Shown here piece after piece: positions 15,750-23,506 of a stretch of DNA of 38,076 bases. The DNA lies in the NCBI GenBank assembly GCA_016199625.1, contig JACQGI010000031.1, forward strand, positions 1 to 38,076. The letters are read 5' to 3'. Under the pieces are notes generated by a model that was not told where the DNA came from, made no database searches, and saw only the letters and a program-made list of their open reading frames with translations. Numbering within the stretch: position 1 is the stretch's first letter; each line of letters begins with the position of its first letter. The stretch comes from Acidobacteriota bacterium (GTDB lineage: Bacteria > Acidobacteriota > Vicinamibacteria > Fen-336). The position numbers and the translations under genes were made by a program.

Positions 15750-15787
15750 CCTCGATTCGCCCACGGACGAAAGCTCCGACGCTGGAT

Positions 15788-15826
15788 CGGCGGGCGCCCC
15801 CGGCCGAGCGCCCGCCGGGTTCTTTT
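15788..15826 (+). terminator. Rho-independent terminator
   Basis: CGGCGGGCGC (15788-15797) and GCGCCCGCCG (15808-15817) form a perfect 10-base-pair stem around a 10-base loop. GGTTCTTTT follows. It ends the lipoprotein transcript and touches the accB promoter. Confidence 0.85.
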
Positions 15827-15827
15827 G

Positions 15828-15856
15828 TTGACAAGGTCCGAGGGCGCAACGAGAAT
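15828..15856 (+). promoter_or_regulatory. Promoter of the accB-accC-folD-coaE operon
   Basis: TTGACA (15828-15833), 17 bases, GAGAAT (15851-15856). The predicted start near 15863 leaves a leader of about 18 bases with GGAG before the TTG codon of accB. The -35 begins two bases after the terminator T-tract. Confidence 0.6.
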
Positions 15857-15880
15857 GGGTCGCCGCTTCGGGAGAACTGC

Positions 15881-16375
15881 TTGAACCTCAAGGACCTCAA
15901 GGAACTCCTCCAGATCCTCGACGAGAAGGCGATCACCGAGTTCGAGCTCGAGGAGGAGGGAATGAAGGTACGCGTCAGGAAAGGGGCGACCTCCGCCGAC
16001 CACGCAGCCCCGGGCGCGGGCCCGGCGGCATACCCCGGTCCCACCACCGTCGCACCGGCGCCCGGGGGCCCTCCAGGGGCGGCATCGCCGGGTGCGCCGC
16101 CGGCCGCCCCCGCGGCACCTGAGGGCGGGGAGGTGGGTGTCGTCGTGGTGAAGAGCCCGATCGTGGGTACCTTCTATCGCGCGCCGGACCCCAACTCCCC
16201 CCCCTTCGTGAACGTGGGCGACCACGTGCGGGTGGGCCAGGTGCTCTGCGTCATCGAAGCCATGAAGCTGATGAACGAGATCGAAGCGGAGGTGGCGGGG
16301 CAGATCGTCAAGATCCACCAGGACAACGGCCAGCCGGTCCAGTACGGTGACCCGCTCTTCTCCGTTCGAGCCTAG
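15881..16375 (+). CDS. accB: Biotin carboxyl carrier protein of acetyl-CoA carboxylase
   Basis: Carries biotin between biotin carboxylase and carboxyltransferase in malonyl-CoA synthesis. The 164 residues have an N-terminal helix ([31 protein letters not shown]), an Ala/Pro-rich linker (about 48-80) and the biotinyl domain with the protruding-thumb region ([19 protein letters not shown]) and the attachment motif [13 protein letters not shown]; Lys129 is the biotinylated residue. The start is a TTG at 15881: the frame has no ATG or GTG near the conserved N-terminus, and GGAG lies six bases upstream. The frame is open for a further 225 bases upstream but that part overlaps a terminator and promoter. 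accC follows after 36 bases. Confidence 0.92.
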   Translation: MNLKDLKELLQILDEKAITEFELEEEGMKVRVRKGATSADHAAPGAGPAAYPGPTTVAPAPGGPPGAASPGAPPAAPAAPEGGEVGVVVVKSPIVGTFYRAPDPNSPPFVNVGDHVRVGQVLCVIEAMKLMNEIEAEVAGQIVKIHQDNGQPVQYGDPLFSVRA

Positions 16376-16411
16376 GGCCTCCGCCGGTCTCGAGCGCCCC
16401 TCCACCCGGCC

Positions 16412-17767
16412 ATGTTCAAGAAGATCCTGATCGCCAACCGCGGCGAGATCGCCCTGCGCGTCATGTGGGCGTGCAAGGAGCTGGACATCAAGACGGTCGC
16501 GGTCTACTCCGAGGCCGACCGCGACAGCCTCCACGTGCGCTTCGCCGACCAGGCGGTCTGCATCGGTCCGCCCCGCAGCCTGGAGTCCTATCTCAACATC
16601 CCTGCGATCATCAGCGCGGCGGAGGTGACCGGCGCCGACGCCATCCACCCCGGGTACGGCTTCCTCTCGGAATCGAGCTACCTCGCGGAGATCTGCGAGG
16701 CCTGCAACATCAAGTTCATCGGCCCGGGGCCCCAGGCCATCCGGCTCATGGGGGACAAGAGCCGGGCCAAGAAGGCCATGATCAAGGCGGGGGTCCCCGT
16801 CGTCCCAGGCTCCCCTGGCGTCGTCGAGGACGAGGAGACGGCGACCCGCACCGCACGCGAGATCGGCCCTCCCCTCATCCTGAAAGCCTCCGCCGGCGGG
16901 GGCGGACGCGGCATGCGCATCGTGAGGTCCGCCGAGGACGTGGCCGCGGCGTTCCGCGCCGCGCAGGCCGAGGCGTCGGCGGCGTTCGGCGTGCCGGACG
17001 TCTACCTGGAGAAGTACGTGGAGGCGCCGCGGCACATCGAGATCCAGATCATGGCGGACACCAAGGGCAACGTCGTCCACCTGGGGGAGCGCGAGTGCTC
17101 CATCCAGCGCCGCCACCAGAAGATCGTCGAGGAGTCCCCCTCGCCGGTGATGAGCGACCGCCTGCGCCGCAGGATGGGACGCACCGCGGTGGAAGCGGCC
17201 GCGGCGGTTCAGTACGTGAACGCCGGGACCATCGAGTTCCTCCTCGACGCCGAGGGGAACTACTACTTCATGGAGATGAACACACGGATCCAGGTGGAGC
17301 ACGGCATCACGGAGCTCGTCACGGGCCGGGACCTCCTGAAGGAGCAGATCCGCGTGGCGGCGGGCGAGCCGCTCTCCTTCGCCCAGAAGGACGTCGTCTT
17401 CTCGGGCCATGCCATCGAGTGCCGGATCAACGCCGAGGATCCCGTGACCTTCACGCCATCGCCGGGAGTGATCCGGCACTTCCACGTCCCTGGTGGACCG
17501 GGTGTGCGTGTGGACACTTTCGCCCACGACGGGTGCGAGATCTCTCCGTACTACGACAGCATGATCGCGAAGCTCATGGTCCACGGCCGCGACCGCGACG
17601 AAGCCATCGCGCGGATGCGTCGGTGCCTGGACATGAGCGTCGTCGAGGGGATCAAGACCAACATCCCGCTCCACCGGCGCATCATGGACGACGAGGACTT
17701 CCAGGCCGGCAGGCTGGACACGAAGTTCATGGAGCGCTTCTCGGCCCGGAAGAAGGCGGCATCCTGA
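16412..17767 (+). CDS. accC: Biotin carboxylase subunit of acetyl-CoA carboxylase
   Basis: ATP-dependent carboxylation of biotin on AccB using bicarbonate, the first half of the acetyl-CoA carboxylase reaction. The 451 residues align with AccC throughout: [30 protein letters not shown], the ATP-grasp glycine-rich loop [32 protein letters not shown] and the active-site [15 protein letters not shown] (usually QVEHPVTE; here Gly-Ile replaces Pro-Val). It lies between accB and folD in one operon; the carboxyltransferase subunits are not in the window. Confidence 0.95.
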   Translation: MFKKILIANRGEIALRVMWACKELDIKTVAVYSEADRDSLHVRFADQAVCIGPPRSLESYLNIPAIISAAEVTGADAIHPGYGFLSESSYLAEICEACNIKFIGPGPQAIRLMGDKSRAKKAMIKAGVPVVPGSPGVVEDEETATRTAREIGPPLILKASAGGGGRGMRIVRSAEDVAAAFRAAQAEASAAFGVPDVYLEKYVEAPRHIEIQIMADTKGNVVHLGERECSIQRRHQKIVEESPSPVMSDRLRRRMGRTAVEAAAAVQYVNAGTIEFLLDAEGNYYFMEMNTRIQVEHGITELVTGRDLLKEQIRVAAGEPLSFAQKDVVFSGHAIECRINAEDPVTFTPSPGVIRHFHVPGGPGVRVDTFAHDGCEISPYYDSMIAKLMVHGRDRDEAIARMRRCLDMSVVEGIKTNIPLHRRIMDDEDFQAGRLDTKFMERFSARKKAAS

Positions 17768-17774
17768 GCCCCCC

Positions 17775-18683
17775 ATGACCGCGACGCTCCTCGACGGCGC
17801 GGCCACGGCCCGCGCCATCAAAGACGAGTTGAGGCCGGAGATCCAGGCCCTCTCGGCCCGGGGGCGCTGCCCCGGTCTCGGCGCCATCCTCGTGGGCGAC
17901 GACCCGGCCTCGGCCGTCTATGTGCGGAGCAAGACTCGTGCGTGCGAGGAGCTGGGGATGCACCACGAGACGGCGCGGCTCCCGGCCACAGCGGCCACGG
18001 ACGACGTGCTCGCGCAGGTCGAGAACTACAACCGCCGGTCGGAGATACACGGCATCCTCGTGCAGCTTCCGCTCCCGCCGCAGGTGGATGTGGAGCGCGT
18101 CCTGGCCCTCGTCGATCCCGCGAAGGACGTGGACGGGTTCCATCCGGTGAACGTCGGGCTCCTGGTCCAGAAGCGACCGCGCTTCGTCGCCTGTACGCCC
18201 GCCGGCATCATGGAGCTGCTCCGACGCTACGGCGTGCCCGTGGCCGGACGCCGCGCCGTGGTCCTCGGCCGCAGCGACATCGTAGGCAAGCCCATGGCCC
18301 TGCTGCTGCTCCACGCCGACGCCACCGTGACGGTCTGCCATTCCAAGACGCGCGATCTGGCGGCGGTCACCCGCGAGGCCGACGTCCTCGTCGTGGCCAT
18401 CGGGAGGCCGGGACTCGTGCGCCGCGAGCACGTCAAGCCGGGGGCTGTCGTGGTGGACGTGGGCATGAACCGGCTCGAGGACGCGGAGCTGGCCCGTGAC
18501 CTCCTCGAGGAGGCCCGGCTGCGCGAGTTCGTGAAGAAGAGGCACGCTCTCGTGGGCGACGTGCACTTCCCGTCGGTGAAGGAGGTGGCGTCGGCCGTGA
18601 CCCCCGTGCCGGGCGGAGTGGGTCCCCTGACCATCGCCCTCCTGATGAAGAACACGGCGAAGGCGGCGGCCCTCGCGCCCTGA
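17775..18683 (+). CDS. folD: Methylenetetrahydrofolate dehydrogenase / methenyltetrahydrofolate cyclohydrolase
   Basis: Bifunctional enzyme interconverting 5,10-methylene-, 5,10-methenyl- and 10-formyl-tetrahydrofolate for one-carbon supply. The 302 residues include the catalytic YxxxK pair (Tyr49, Lys53 in SAVYVRSKTRA), the folate-site signature GILVQLPLPP, VDGFHPVNVG, the Rossmann loop VVLGRSDIVGKPMA and the C-terminal VTPVPGGVGPLTIALLM. Seven bases separate it from accC and seven from coaE, so the four genes are one transcript. Confidence 0.95.
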   Translation: MTATLLDGAATARAIKDELRPEIQALSARGRCPGLGAILVGDDPASAVYVRSKTRACEELGMHHETARLPATAATDDVLAQVENYNRRSEIHGILVQLPLPPQVDVERVLALVDPAKDVDGFHPVNVGLLVQKRPRFVACTPAGIMELLRRYGVPVAGRRAVVLGRSDIVGKPMALLLLHADATVTVCHSKTRDLAAVTREADVLVVAIGRPGLVRREHVKPGAVVVDVGMNRLEDAELARDLLEEARLREFVKKRHALVGDVHFPSVKEVASAVTPVPGGVGPLTIALLMKNTAKAAALAP

Positions 18684-18690
18684 AGGCCGC

Positions 18691-19944
18691 GTGCTGAGGG
18701 TCGGCCTCACCGGGGGCATCGCCTGCGGGAAGTCTCACGTCCTGGCGCGTCTGGGCGCTGCGGGCCTGCGCACCCTCGACCTGGACCGCATCGCCCACGA
18801 GGTCATGGCGCCGGGGGGCGGCGCCTACGAAGACGTGGTCGCCGCGTTCGGACCCGGCATCCTGGCCGCGGACGGCACCGTGGATCGCAAGGCTCTCGGG
18901 CACATCGCCTTCGGCGACGCCGCGGCCCGCGCTCGCTTGAACGCCATCGTCCACCCCAGGGTGCGCGAGGAGGAAGCCCGCAGGGCCGACGCCTACGCTG
19001 CGGATGCGGGCGCGGTCTTCGTGACCGACGCCGCTCTCCTCGTGGAGTCGGGGGGACACCTGCGCTTCGACCGCCTCGTGGTCGTCCACTGCTCCGAGGC
19101 CGAGCAGCTTCGCCGCTTGATGGCCCGCGATTCCCTGGACGAGGCCGCAGCCCGGGCCCGTATCGCGGCCCAGTTGCCCCTGGCCGAGAAGCGACGTTTC
19201 GCCCATTTCGACGTGGACACGGGCGGGTCCGTGGAAGCGACGTCCGCCGAGGCGGACCGGCTCGCGGCAGTGCTGCGAAAGCTCGCCGCCTCGCGAAGGA
19301 CGGGGACCCGCGTGGCCCTCGAGCGCGCCGTCGGCGCCATCGTCCACGGTCCGAGCCGGGGGCCGCGGGGGCTCGACCCGCGGGTCCTGCTGACGGAGAT
19401 CGCCGGGGCCGGGGGGATCGAGATGGAGCGCGTCGCACGGCTGCTGGCGCCGCCCCACGAAGGCCCGTGGTACCGCGCGGCGAGGGCCCGCGAGCCCGGG
19501 CCGCCACCGGCGACGCTGGCGGCGCCCGCGGTGCTCTGGAGCCTGGCGCGAAGCGGGCCGGATCCCGACTTCGTCTGTGCGGCCATGGCCTCCCTCGCCC
19601 GGCTCACGCACCGCGAGCCCGCAGCCGTGGCGGACGCCGTCCTCTTCGCACTCGCTCTCGAGGCCTCGTTCGGCGCCGGCGGCTGGGCCAGTGCGGCGCA
19701 GCCCCCCGAGGCGTGGCGTGATCGCGCCGCCGCCTGGGGCGGGGGGCGGCCGTCGGGCCGGCTGGATCCCGTGTTCGGAGCGGCGGCGCAGCACGCGTCG
19801 AGCCCGGCCGCCGCCCGAACGGCGTGCGCCCTCGGCGGCGGGGACCCCGATCTCGCGGGGATCCTCGTGGGAACGGCGGTCGGCGCGCCGCCGTCGGCCG
19901 CTCCCGGCGGCCTCGTGGCCGACCTCGAGCGGCTGCTTCGCTAA
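18691..19944 (+). CDS. coaE: Dephospho-CoA kinase fused to an ADP-ribosylglycohydrolase-like domain
   Basis: The N-terminal ~200 residues are CoaE, which phosphorylates dephospho-CoA in the last step of CoA synthesis: P-loop GLTGGIACGKS (5-15), LDLDRIAHEVM, LNAIVHPRV and a LID region RLMARDSLDEAAARARI. CoaE normally ends there. Here the same frame continues for about 215 residues. That part contains LTHREPAAVADAVLFALAL and ALGGGDPDLAGILVGTAVGA. These resemble two hallmark segments of ADP-ribosylglycohydrolases (a TH..P helix, and GGDTDT followed by AxxxGAxxGA). The usual N-terminal metal motif (TDDT) is not visible, so the domain may bind but not cleave, or may be diverged. GTG start. The gene ends tail-to-tail with lapB, overlapping by four bases. 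Confidence 0.82.
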   Translation: MLRVGLTGGIACGKSHVLARLGAAGLRTLDLDRIAHEVMAPGGGAYEDVVAAFGPGILAADGTVDRKALGHIAFGDAAARARLNAIVHPRVREEEARRADAYAADAGAVFVTDAALLVESGGHLRFDRLVVVHCSEAEQLRRLMARDSLDEAAARARIAAQLPLAEKRRFAHFDVDTGGSVEATSAEADRLAAVLRKLAASRRTGTRVALERAVGAIVHGPSRGPRGLDPRVLLTEIAGAGGIEMERVARLLAPPHEGPWYRAARAREPGPPPATLAAPAVLWSLARSGPDPDFVCAAMASLARLTHREPAAVADAVLFALALEASFGAGGWASAAQPPEAWRDRAAAWGGGRPSGRLDPVFGAAAQHASSPAAARTACALGGGDPDLAGILVGTAVGAPPSAAPGGLVADLERLLR

Positions 19945-21128
19945 CGCGTCGCCGCCAGGGGCACGAGGCGCTCCTCGACGAAGGTGTTCCACTCGTGGCA
20001 GTGCGGGCAGCGCCACAGCATGTCGTCCGCCCGGTACCGGCAAGCCGTGCAGATGTGCGGGTCGCGGTAGAAGACGGCTTCCTCGGCGGTGGCGATGTAG
20101 CGGTCCACGGCTTCGCTGCGCGCCCCGAGGTCGCGGAGCGTTCGCCACGTCTCGAGGTGGACGAGGAGCACCTGTGGGTTGGCCTCCAGGGCGCGGAGGA
20201 GCAGGCCCGAGGCCTCCTCGAACCGGCCGTCGGCGCGGAGGTGGCGGGCCAAGGCCAGCCGCGCGCGCCAGTCCTGAGGATCCTGGCGGATGATCCCCTC
20301 GCAGAGCGCCACGAACCGCGACGGTTCCTCCCGGGCCGCATAGACGCGTGCCAGCCGATCGAAGGCGAGGTACGCCCTCTCGGGGGTCTCGCGCACCGCG
20401 TCCTCCAGGATGGCCGCCGCGCGCCGCGGCTCGAGATCGGCGTAGAGATCGGCGAGGGCCAGACGGGCCGGGAACACGCGCCGGTCGAGGGACAGCGCCG
20501 TCTTGAAGGCCTGCTCGGCCGCCTCCCGCCGCCCTGCCCGAGCGGCCTCATGGCCCATCTCGGCCTGGAGGTAGCCCAGAACGAGGCTGTCGTCGGTCTT
20601 GCGCAGCCGCGACAGCCGTGTCTGCACCTGGTAGGCTTCCCGCCACTGGCGCTGCTCCTCGTGGAGCTTCTGGAGGCCCACGCACGCGTGGATGCTCTTC
20701 GCGTCCACCTCCAGGACCTGGTCGAACGTGAGCGCTGCGCGGTCGAGGAACCCGGCCTTGCGGAAGTCCATGCCGAGGCAAGCCAGGGCGTGGGCGCGCT
20801 CGGCCCGCGTGAGGTCCGTCCGAGCGAGCAGACCCTGGTGGGTCTGGATGGCCCGCTCGACGTGGCCGGCCTCGCGCAGCAGGTTGCCCAGAACCTGGAG
20901 GACCTCGACGGCGTCGGCGTCCTCGCGGGTGACCTTCGTGAGCTCGCTGATGGCCAGCTCGAGCTGGCCCGCGGCCAGGTAGTGCAGCCCCTGGATGTAG
21001 TGGGGCGAGGTGCGGAAGGCGGGGCGTTCCCGAAGGTCGCCCCGGCCCAGCGCCGCCGCCCAAGCCCGTCCGGCGAGGAGGCCCGCCAGGGCGGCGATCA
21101 GGATGGCGAGGAGGCCGGTGTCGGTCAC
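19941..21128 (-). CDS. lapB: LPS assembly protein LapB/YciM-like (membrane-anchored TPR with zinc ribbon)
   Basis: In enterobacteria LapB sits in the inner membrane and controls LPS synthesis by promoting LpxC degradation. The 395-residue product has the same plan: one N-terminal membrane segment (about 4-27), a juxtamembrane segment PHYIQGLHYLAAGQLELAI, about nine TPR units, and a C-terminal rubredoxin-like zinc ribbon with Cys360, 363, 374 and 377 (ICTACRYRADDMLWRCPHC). It is the last gene of pyrG-kdsA-kdsD-kdsC-lapB, four bases after kdsC, which supports an LPS role. Its TAG stop lies within the last bases of coaE on the other strand. Confidence 0.88.
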   Translation of the reverse strand: MTDTGLLAILIAALAGLLAGRAWAAALGRGDLRERPAFRTSPHYIQGLHYLAAGQLELAISELTKVTREDADAVEVLQVLGNLLREAGHVERAIQTHQGLLARTDLTRAERAHALACLGMDFRKAGFLDRAALTFDQVLEVDAKSIHACVGLQKLHEEQRQWREAYQVQTRLSRLRKTDDSLVLGYLQAEMGHEAARAGRREAAEQAFKTALSLDRRVFPARLALADLYADLEPRRAAAILEDAVRETPERAYLAFDRLARVYAAREEPSRFVALCEGIIRQDPQDWRARLALARHLRADGRFEEASGLLLRALEANPQVLLVHLETWRTLRDLGARSEAVDRYIATAEEAVFYRDPHICTACRYRADDMLWRCPHCHEWNTFVEERLVPLAATR

Positions 21129-21132
21129 GCCG

Positions 21133-21672
21133 TCACGGCACAGCCGCGCCCACGGACGCCACCACCCGGTCCCAGTCGCCGCGGGCCCGGAGGATGGCCT
21201 CGACGAACTCGCGGAGGCATCCGCGTCCGCCGGGAGCCTGGAGAACCATGAAGGCGCGGGTGCGGACCTCGAGGGGGGCGTCAGCAGGGGCGGCCGTGAG
21301 CCCGACCTCGTTCATGACCGGCAGGTCGTTCAGGTCGTCGCCCACGTAAGCCACCTCACGGGCGGCGAGACGCTCGGCGGCGAGGATCTCGTGCAGCCCG
21401 GCAGCCTTGTCCCTCATCCCTTGCCGCACGACTGCCATGCCCAGCTCGGCCGCCCGGCGAGCCACGACCTCCGAGGAGCGGCCCGAGAGCAGCCCCGTGC
21501 GCAGCCCCGCCGCGTGGGCGAGGACGATGCCGAGGCCGTCGCGGATGTGGAAGGACCTCGCTTCGCGGCCGTCGGGGAGGAGCAGGACGGTGCCGTCGGT
21601 CATGACGCCGTCCACGTCGGAGAGGATCAGGCGCAGTGCGCGGCAGCGCTCGGCGAGCGCGGCATCCTTCAT
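21133..21672 (-). CDS. kdsC: KDO 8-phosphate phosphatase
   Basis: HAD-family phosphatase releasing KDO from KDO 8-phosphate. The 179 residues contain the nucleophile motif LSDVDGVMTDG (Asp19 and Asp21), FHIRDGLGIVLAHAAGL, the Ser motif LLSGRSS, a conserved Lys near KAAGL and the acidic loop YVGDDLNDLPVM. The length and the lack of a cap domain are as in tetrameric KdsC. It sits between kdsD (6-base gap) and lapB (4-base gap). Confidence 0.93.
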   Translation of the reverse strand: MKDAALAERCRALRLILSDVDGVMTDGTVLLLPDGREARSFHIRDGLGIVLAHAAGLRTGLLSGRSSEVVARRAAELGMAVVRQGMRDKAAGLHEILAAERLAAREVAYVGDDLNDLPVMNEVGLTAAPADAPLEVRTRAFMVLQAPGGRGCLREFVEAILRARGDWDRVVASVGAAVP

Positions 21673-21678
21673 GGGCCC

Positions 21679-22638
21679 TCAGATCATCTCGGTCTTCCAG
21701 AGGTCGTGGAGGTGAAGGACGCCCTCCACGGTCCGCTGGGCGTCCACCACGACGAGGGCGGTGATCTTGCGGCTCTCCATGACGTCCAGTGCCCTCGTGG
21801 CCAGCTCCCTGCGGGCGATGACGACGGGATCGGGCGTCATGCAGTCGCGCGCCGTGTGGTCGAGCATGGTGTAGCCGTGCTTCTCCATCTGGCGGCGGAG
21901 GTCCCCGTCGGAGATCAGACCCAGGAGCCGGCCCCCGTCGTCGACGACCGTCGTGCAGCCCAGGCGCTTGCGGGTCATCTCGAAGAGCACGTCCTTCATC
22001 ACGATCCCCGGGGCGACTCTCGGGACGGCGTCGCCCACGTGCATCACGTCCTCGACCCTCATCAGCTTCTTGCCGAGGCGCCCTCCCGGATGGAGCACCG
22101 CGAAGTCCTCTACGGTGAAGCCCCTCTTCTCGACGAGGGCCATCCCCAGGGCGTCGCTCATGGCCAGGGCGGCGGTCGTGGACGCCGTGGGCGCCAGGCC
22201 GAGCGGGCAGGCCTCCTCGCGGATCGAGACGTCGAGATGGGCATCCGCCGCCGCAGCGAGGGTGGACCGCGCGTTGCCCGTCAGGGCCACGAGCGGCGCG
22301 CCCATCCGCTTGATCGTGGCCAGCAGCGCCAGGATCTCCTCGGTCTCGCCGCTGTGGGAGATTGCGAGGACCGCGTCCCCCTTGACGATGCGTCCCAGAT
22401 CGCCGTGGATCGCCTCGGCGGGGTGGAGGTAGAGCGACGGCGTGCCGGTCGATGCGAAGGTCGCCGAGGTCTTCTGGGCGATGAAGCCGCTCTTGCCCAT
22501 GCCGGTGACCACCACGCGCCCGGTGCAGGCGAGCAGTATCTCCACGGCGCGCTCGAAGCTCGCGTCGATGCGCGAGCGCAGGTCGAGGATGGCCCGGGAC
22601 TCGATCTCGAGGACCTTGAGGGCCGTGCCGCGGCTCAC
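21679..22638 (-). CDS. kdsD: Arabinose 5-phosphate isomerase
   Basis: Converts ribulose 5-phosphate to arabinose 5-phosphate, the first committed substrate of KDO synthesis. The 319-residue protein has an SIS domain at about 35-170 (VVVTGMGKSGFIAQKTSATF, AISHSGETEEIL, LGLAPTASTTAALAMSDAL). Two CBS domains follow (VEDVMHVGDAVPRV and CMTPDPVVI regions). The KdsD-specific FAVLHPGGRLGKKL links them. All positions expected for KdsD/GutQ are present. It follows kdsA by 40 bases in the operon. Confidence 0.93.
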   Translation of the reverse strand: MSRGTALKVLEIESRAILDLRSRIDASFERAVEILLACTGRVVVTGMGKSGFIAQKTSATFASTGTPSLYLHPAEAIHGDLGRIVKGDAVLAISHSGETEEILALLATIKRMGAPLVALTGNARSTLAAAADAHLDVSIREEACPLGLAPTASTTAALAMSDALGMALVEKRGFTVEDFAVLHPGGRLGKKLMRVEDVMHVGDAVPRVAPGIVMKDVLFEMTRKRLGCTTVVDDGGRLLGLISDGDLRRQMEKHGYTMLDHTARDCMTPDPVVIARRELATRALDVMESRKITALVVVDAQRTVEGVLHLHDLWKTEMI

Positions 22639-22678
22639 GAGTGGAATCCTAGCTCAGGTGGGGGAAGAGCGTGCAACG

Positions 22679-23506
22679 CTACCGGCTCGAGCCCCCGTGT
22701 GAAGCCTCGTGGACCCGCACGAGCCGCTGGAGCAGGCTCTTGAGCCGGCCCAGCCGATAGGCGTTGGGTCCGTCCGAGAGCGCCCGGGCGGGGTTCTCGT
22801 GGACCTCCATGAAGAGGCCGTCGACGCCCGCCGCGACCCCCGCCGGCGCGAGGGTGTCGATGAAGTGGGCGTCGCCCCCGGAGCGGTCGCCCAGGCCGCC
22901 CGGGCGCTGCACGCTGTGGGTCACGTCGAAGACCACGGGGTAGCCGAAGGAGCGCAGGGTGGGGAAGGAGCGCATGTCCACCACGAGGTTGTTGTAGCCG
23001 AAGGTGAAGCCTCGCTCCGTGACCATGATGTTCGCGTTTCCCGTCGAAGCGGCCTTGTCCAGAACGCCCTTCATGTCCCAAGGGGCCATGAACTGGCCCT
23101 TCTTCACGTTGACGACGCGCCCCGTGCGTGCCGCCTCCAGGACGAGGTCGGTCTGTCGGCAGAGGAAGGCCGGGATCTGGAGGATGTCCGCCACCTGGGC
23201 GGCCATCTCGACCTGAGCGCACTCGTGGACGTCTGTCAGGATGGGAACCCCGGAGCGCGCCTTGACCCCGGCGAGGATCTCGAGGCCGCGCTCGATCCCG
23301 GGGCCCCGATACGACCCGAGGCTGCTGCGGTTCGCTTTGTCGTAGCTGGCCTTGAAGATGAGGGGGATGCCCAGCTCGTCGGTGATCGCCTTGAGCCGCG
23401 AGGCTACCTGGGCGGGGTGGCGCGGGTTCTCGATGACGCAGGGGCCGGCGATGAGGAAGAGCCGCCCTCCGCCCAGGCGTGCCTTCCCGAGCCGGATCGC
23501 GCCCAC
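22679..23506 (-). CDS. kdsA: KDO 8-phosphate synthase
   Basis: Condenses phosphoenolpyruvate with arabinose 5-phosphate. The 275 residues show LFLIAGPCVIEN, KASYDKANRSS, ILTDVHECAQV, LCRQTDLVLEAARTG, VNVKKGQFMAPWDMKG, MVTERGFTFGYNNLVVDMRS and FDVTHSVQRPGG, all hallmark blocks. The NRSS segment and VHECAQVE region carry the positions that separate metal-dependent from metal-independent enzymes; Cys near the N-terminal AGPCVIE and the VHE-C block are consistent with several groups, so metal use is left open. The start is a GTG at 23506 that overlaps the pyrG TAG stop by one base. Confidence 0.95.
   Translation of the reverse strand: MGAIRLGKARLGGGRLFLIAGPCVIENPRHPAQVASRLKAITDELGIPLIFKASYDKANRSSLGSYRGPGIERGLEILAGVKARSGVPILTDVHECAQVEMAAQVADILQIPAFLCRQTDLVLEAARTGRVVNVKKGQFMAPWDMKGVLDKAASTGNANIMVTERGFTFGYNNLVVDMRSFPTLRSFGYPVVFDVTHSVQRPGGLGDRSGGDAHFIDTLAPAGVAAGVDGLFMEVHENPARALSDGPNAYRLGRLKSLLQRLVRVHEASHGGSSR

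Noticed and set aside
15572-17887. 771-codon minus-strand open frame across accB and accC
   Set aside because: Shadow of accB/accC, crossing a terminator and a promoter on the other strand; no family resemblance.
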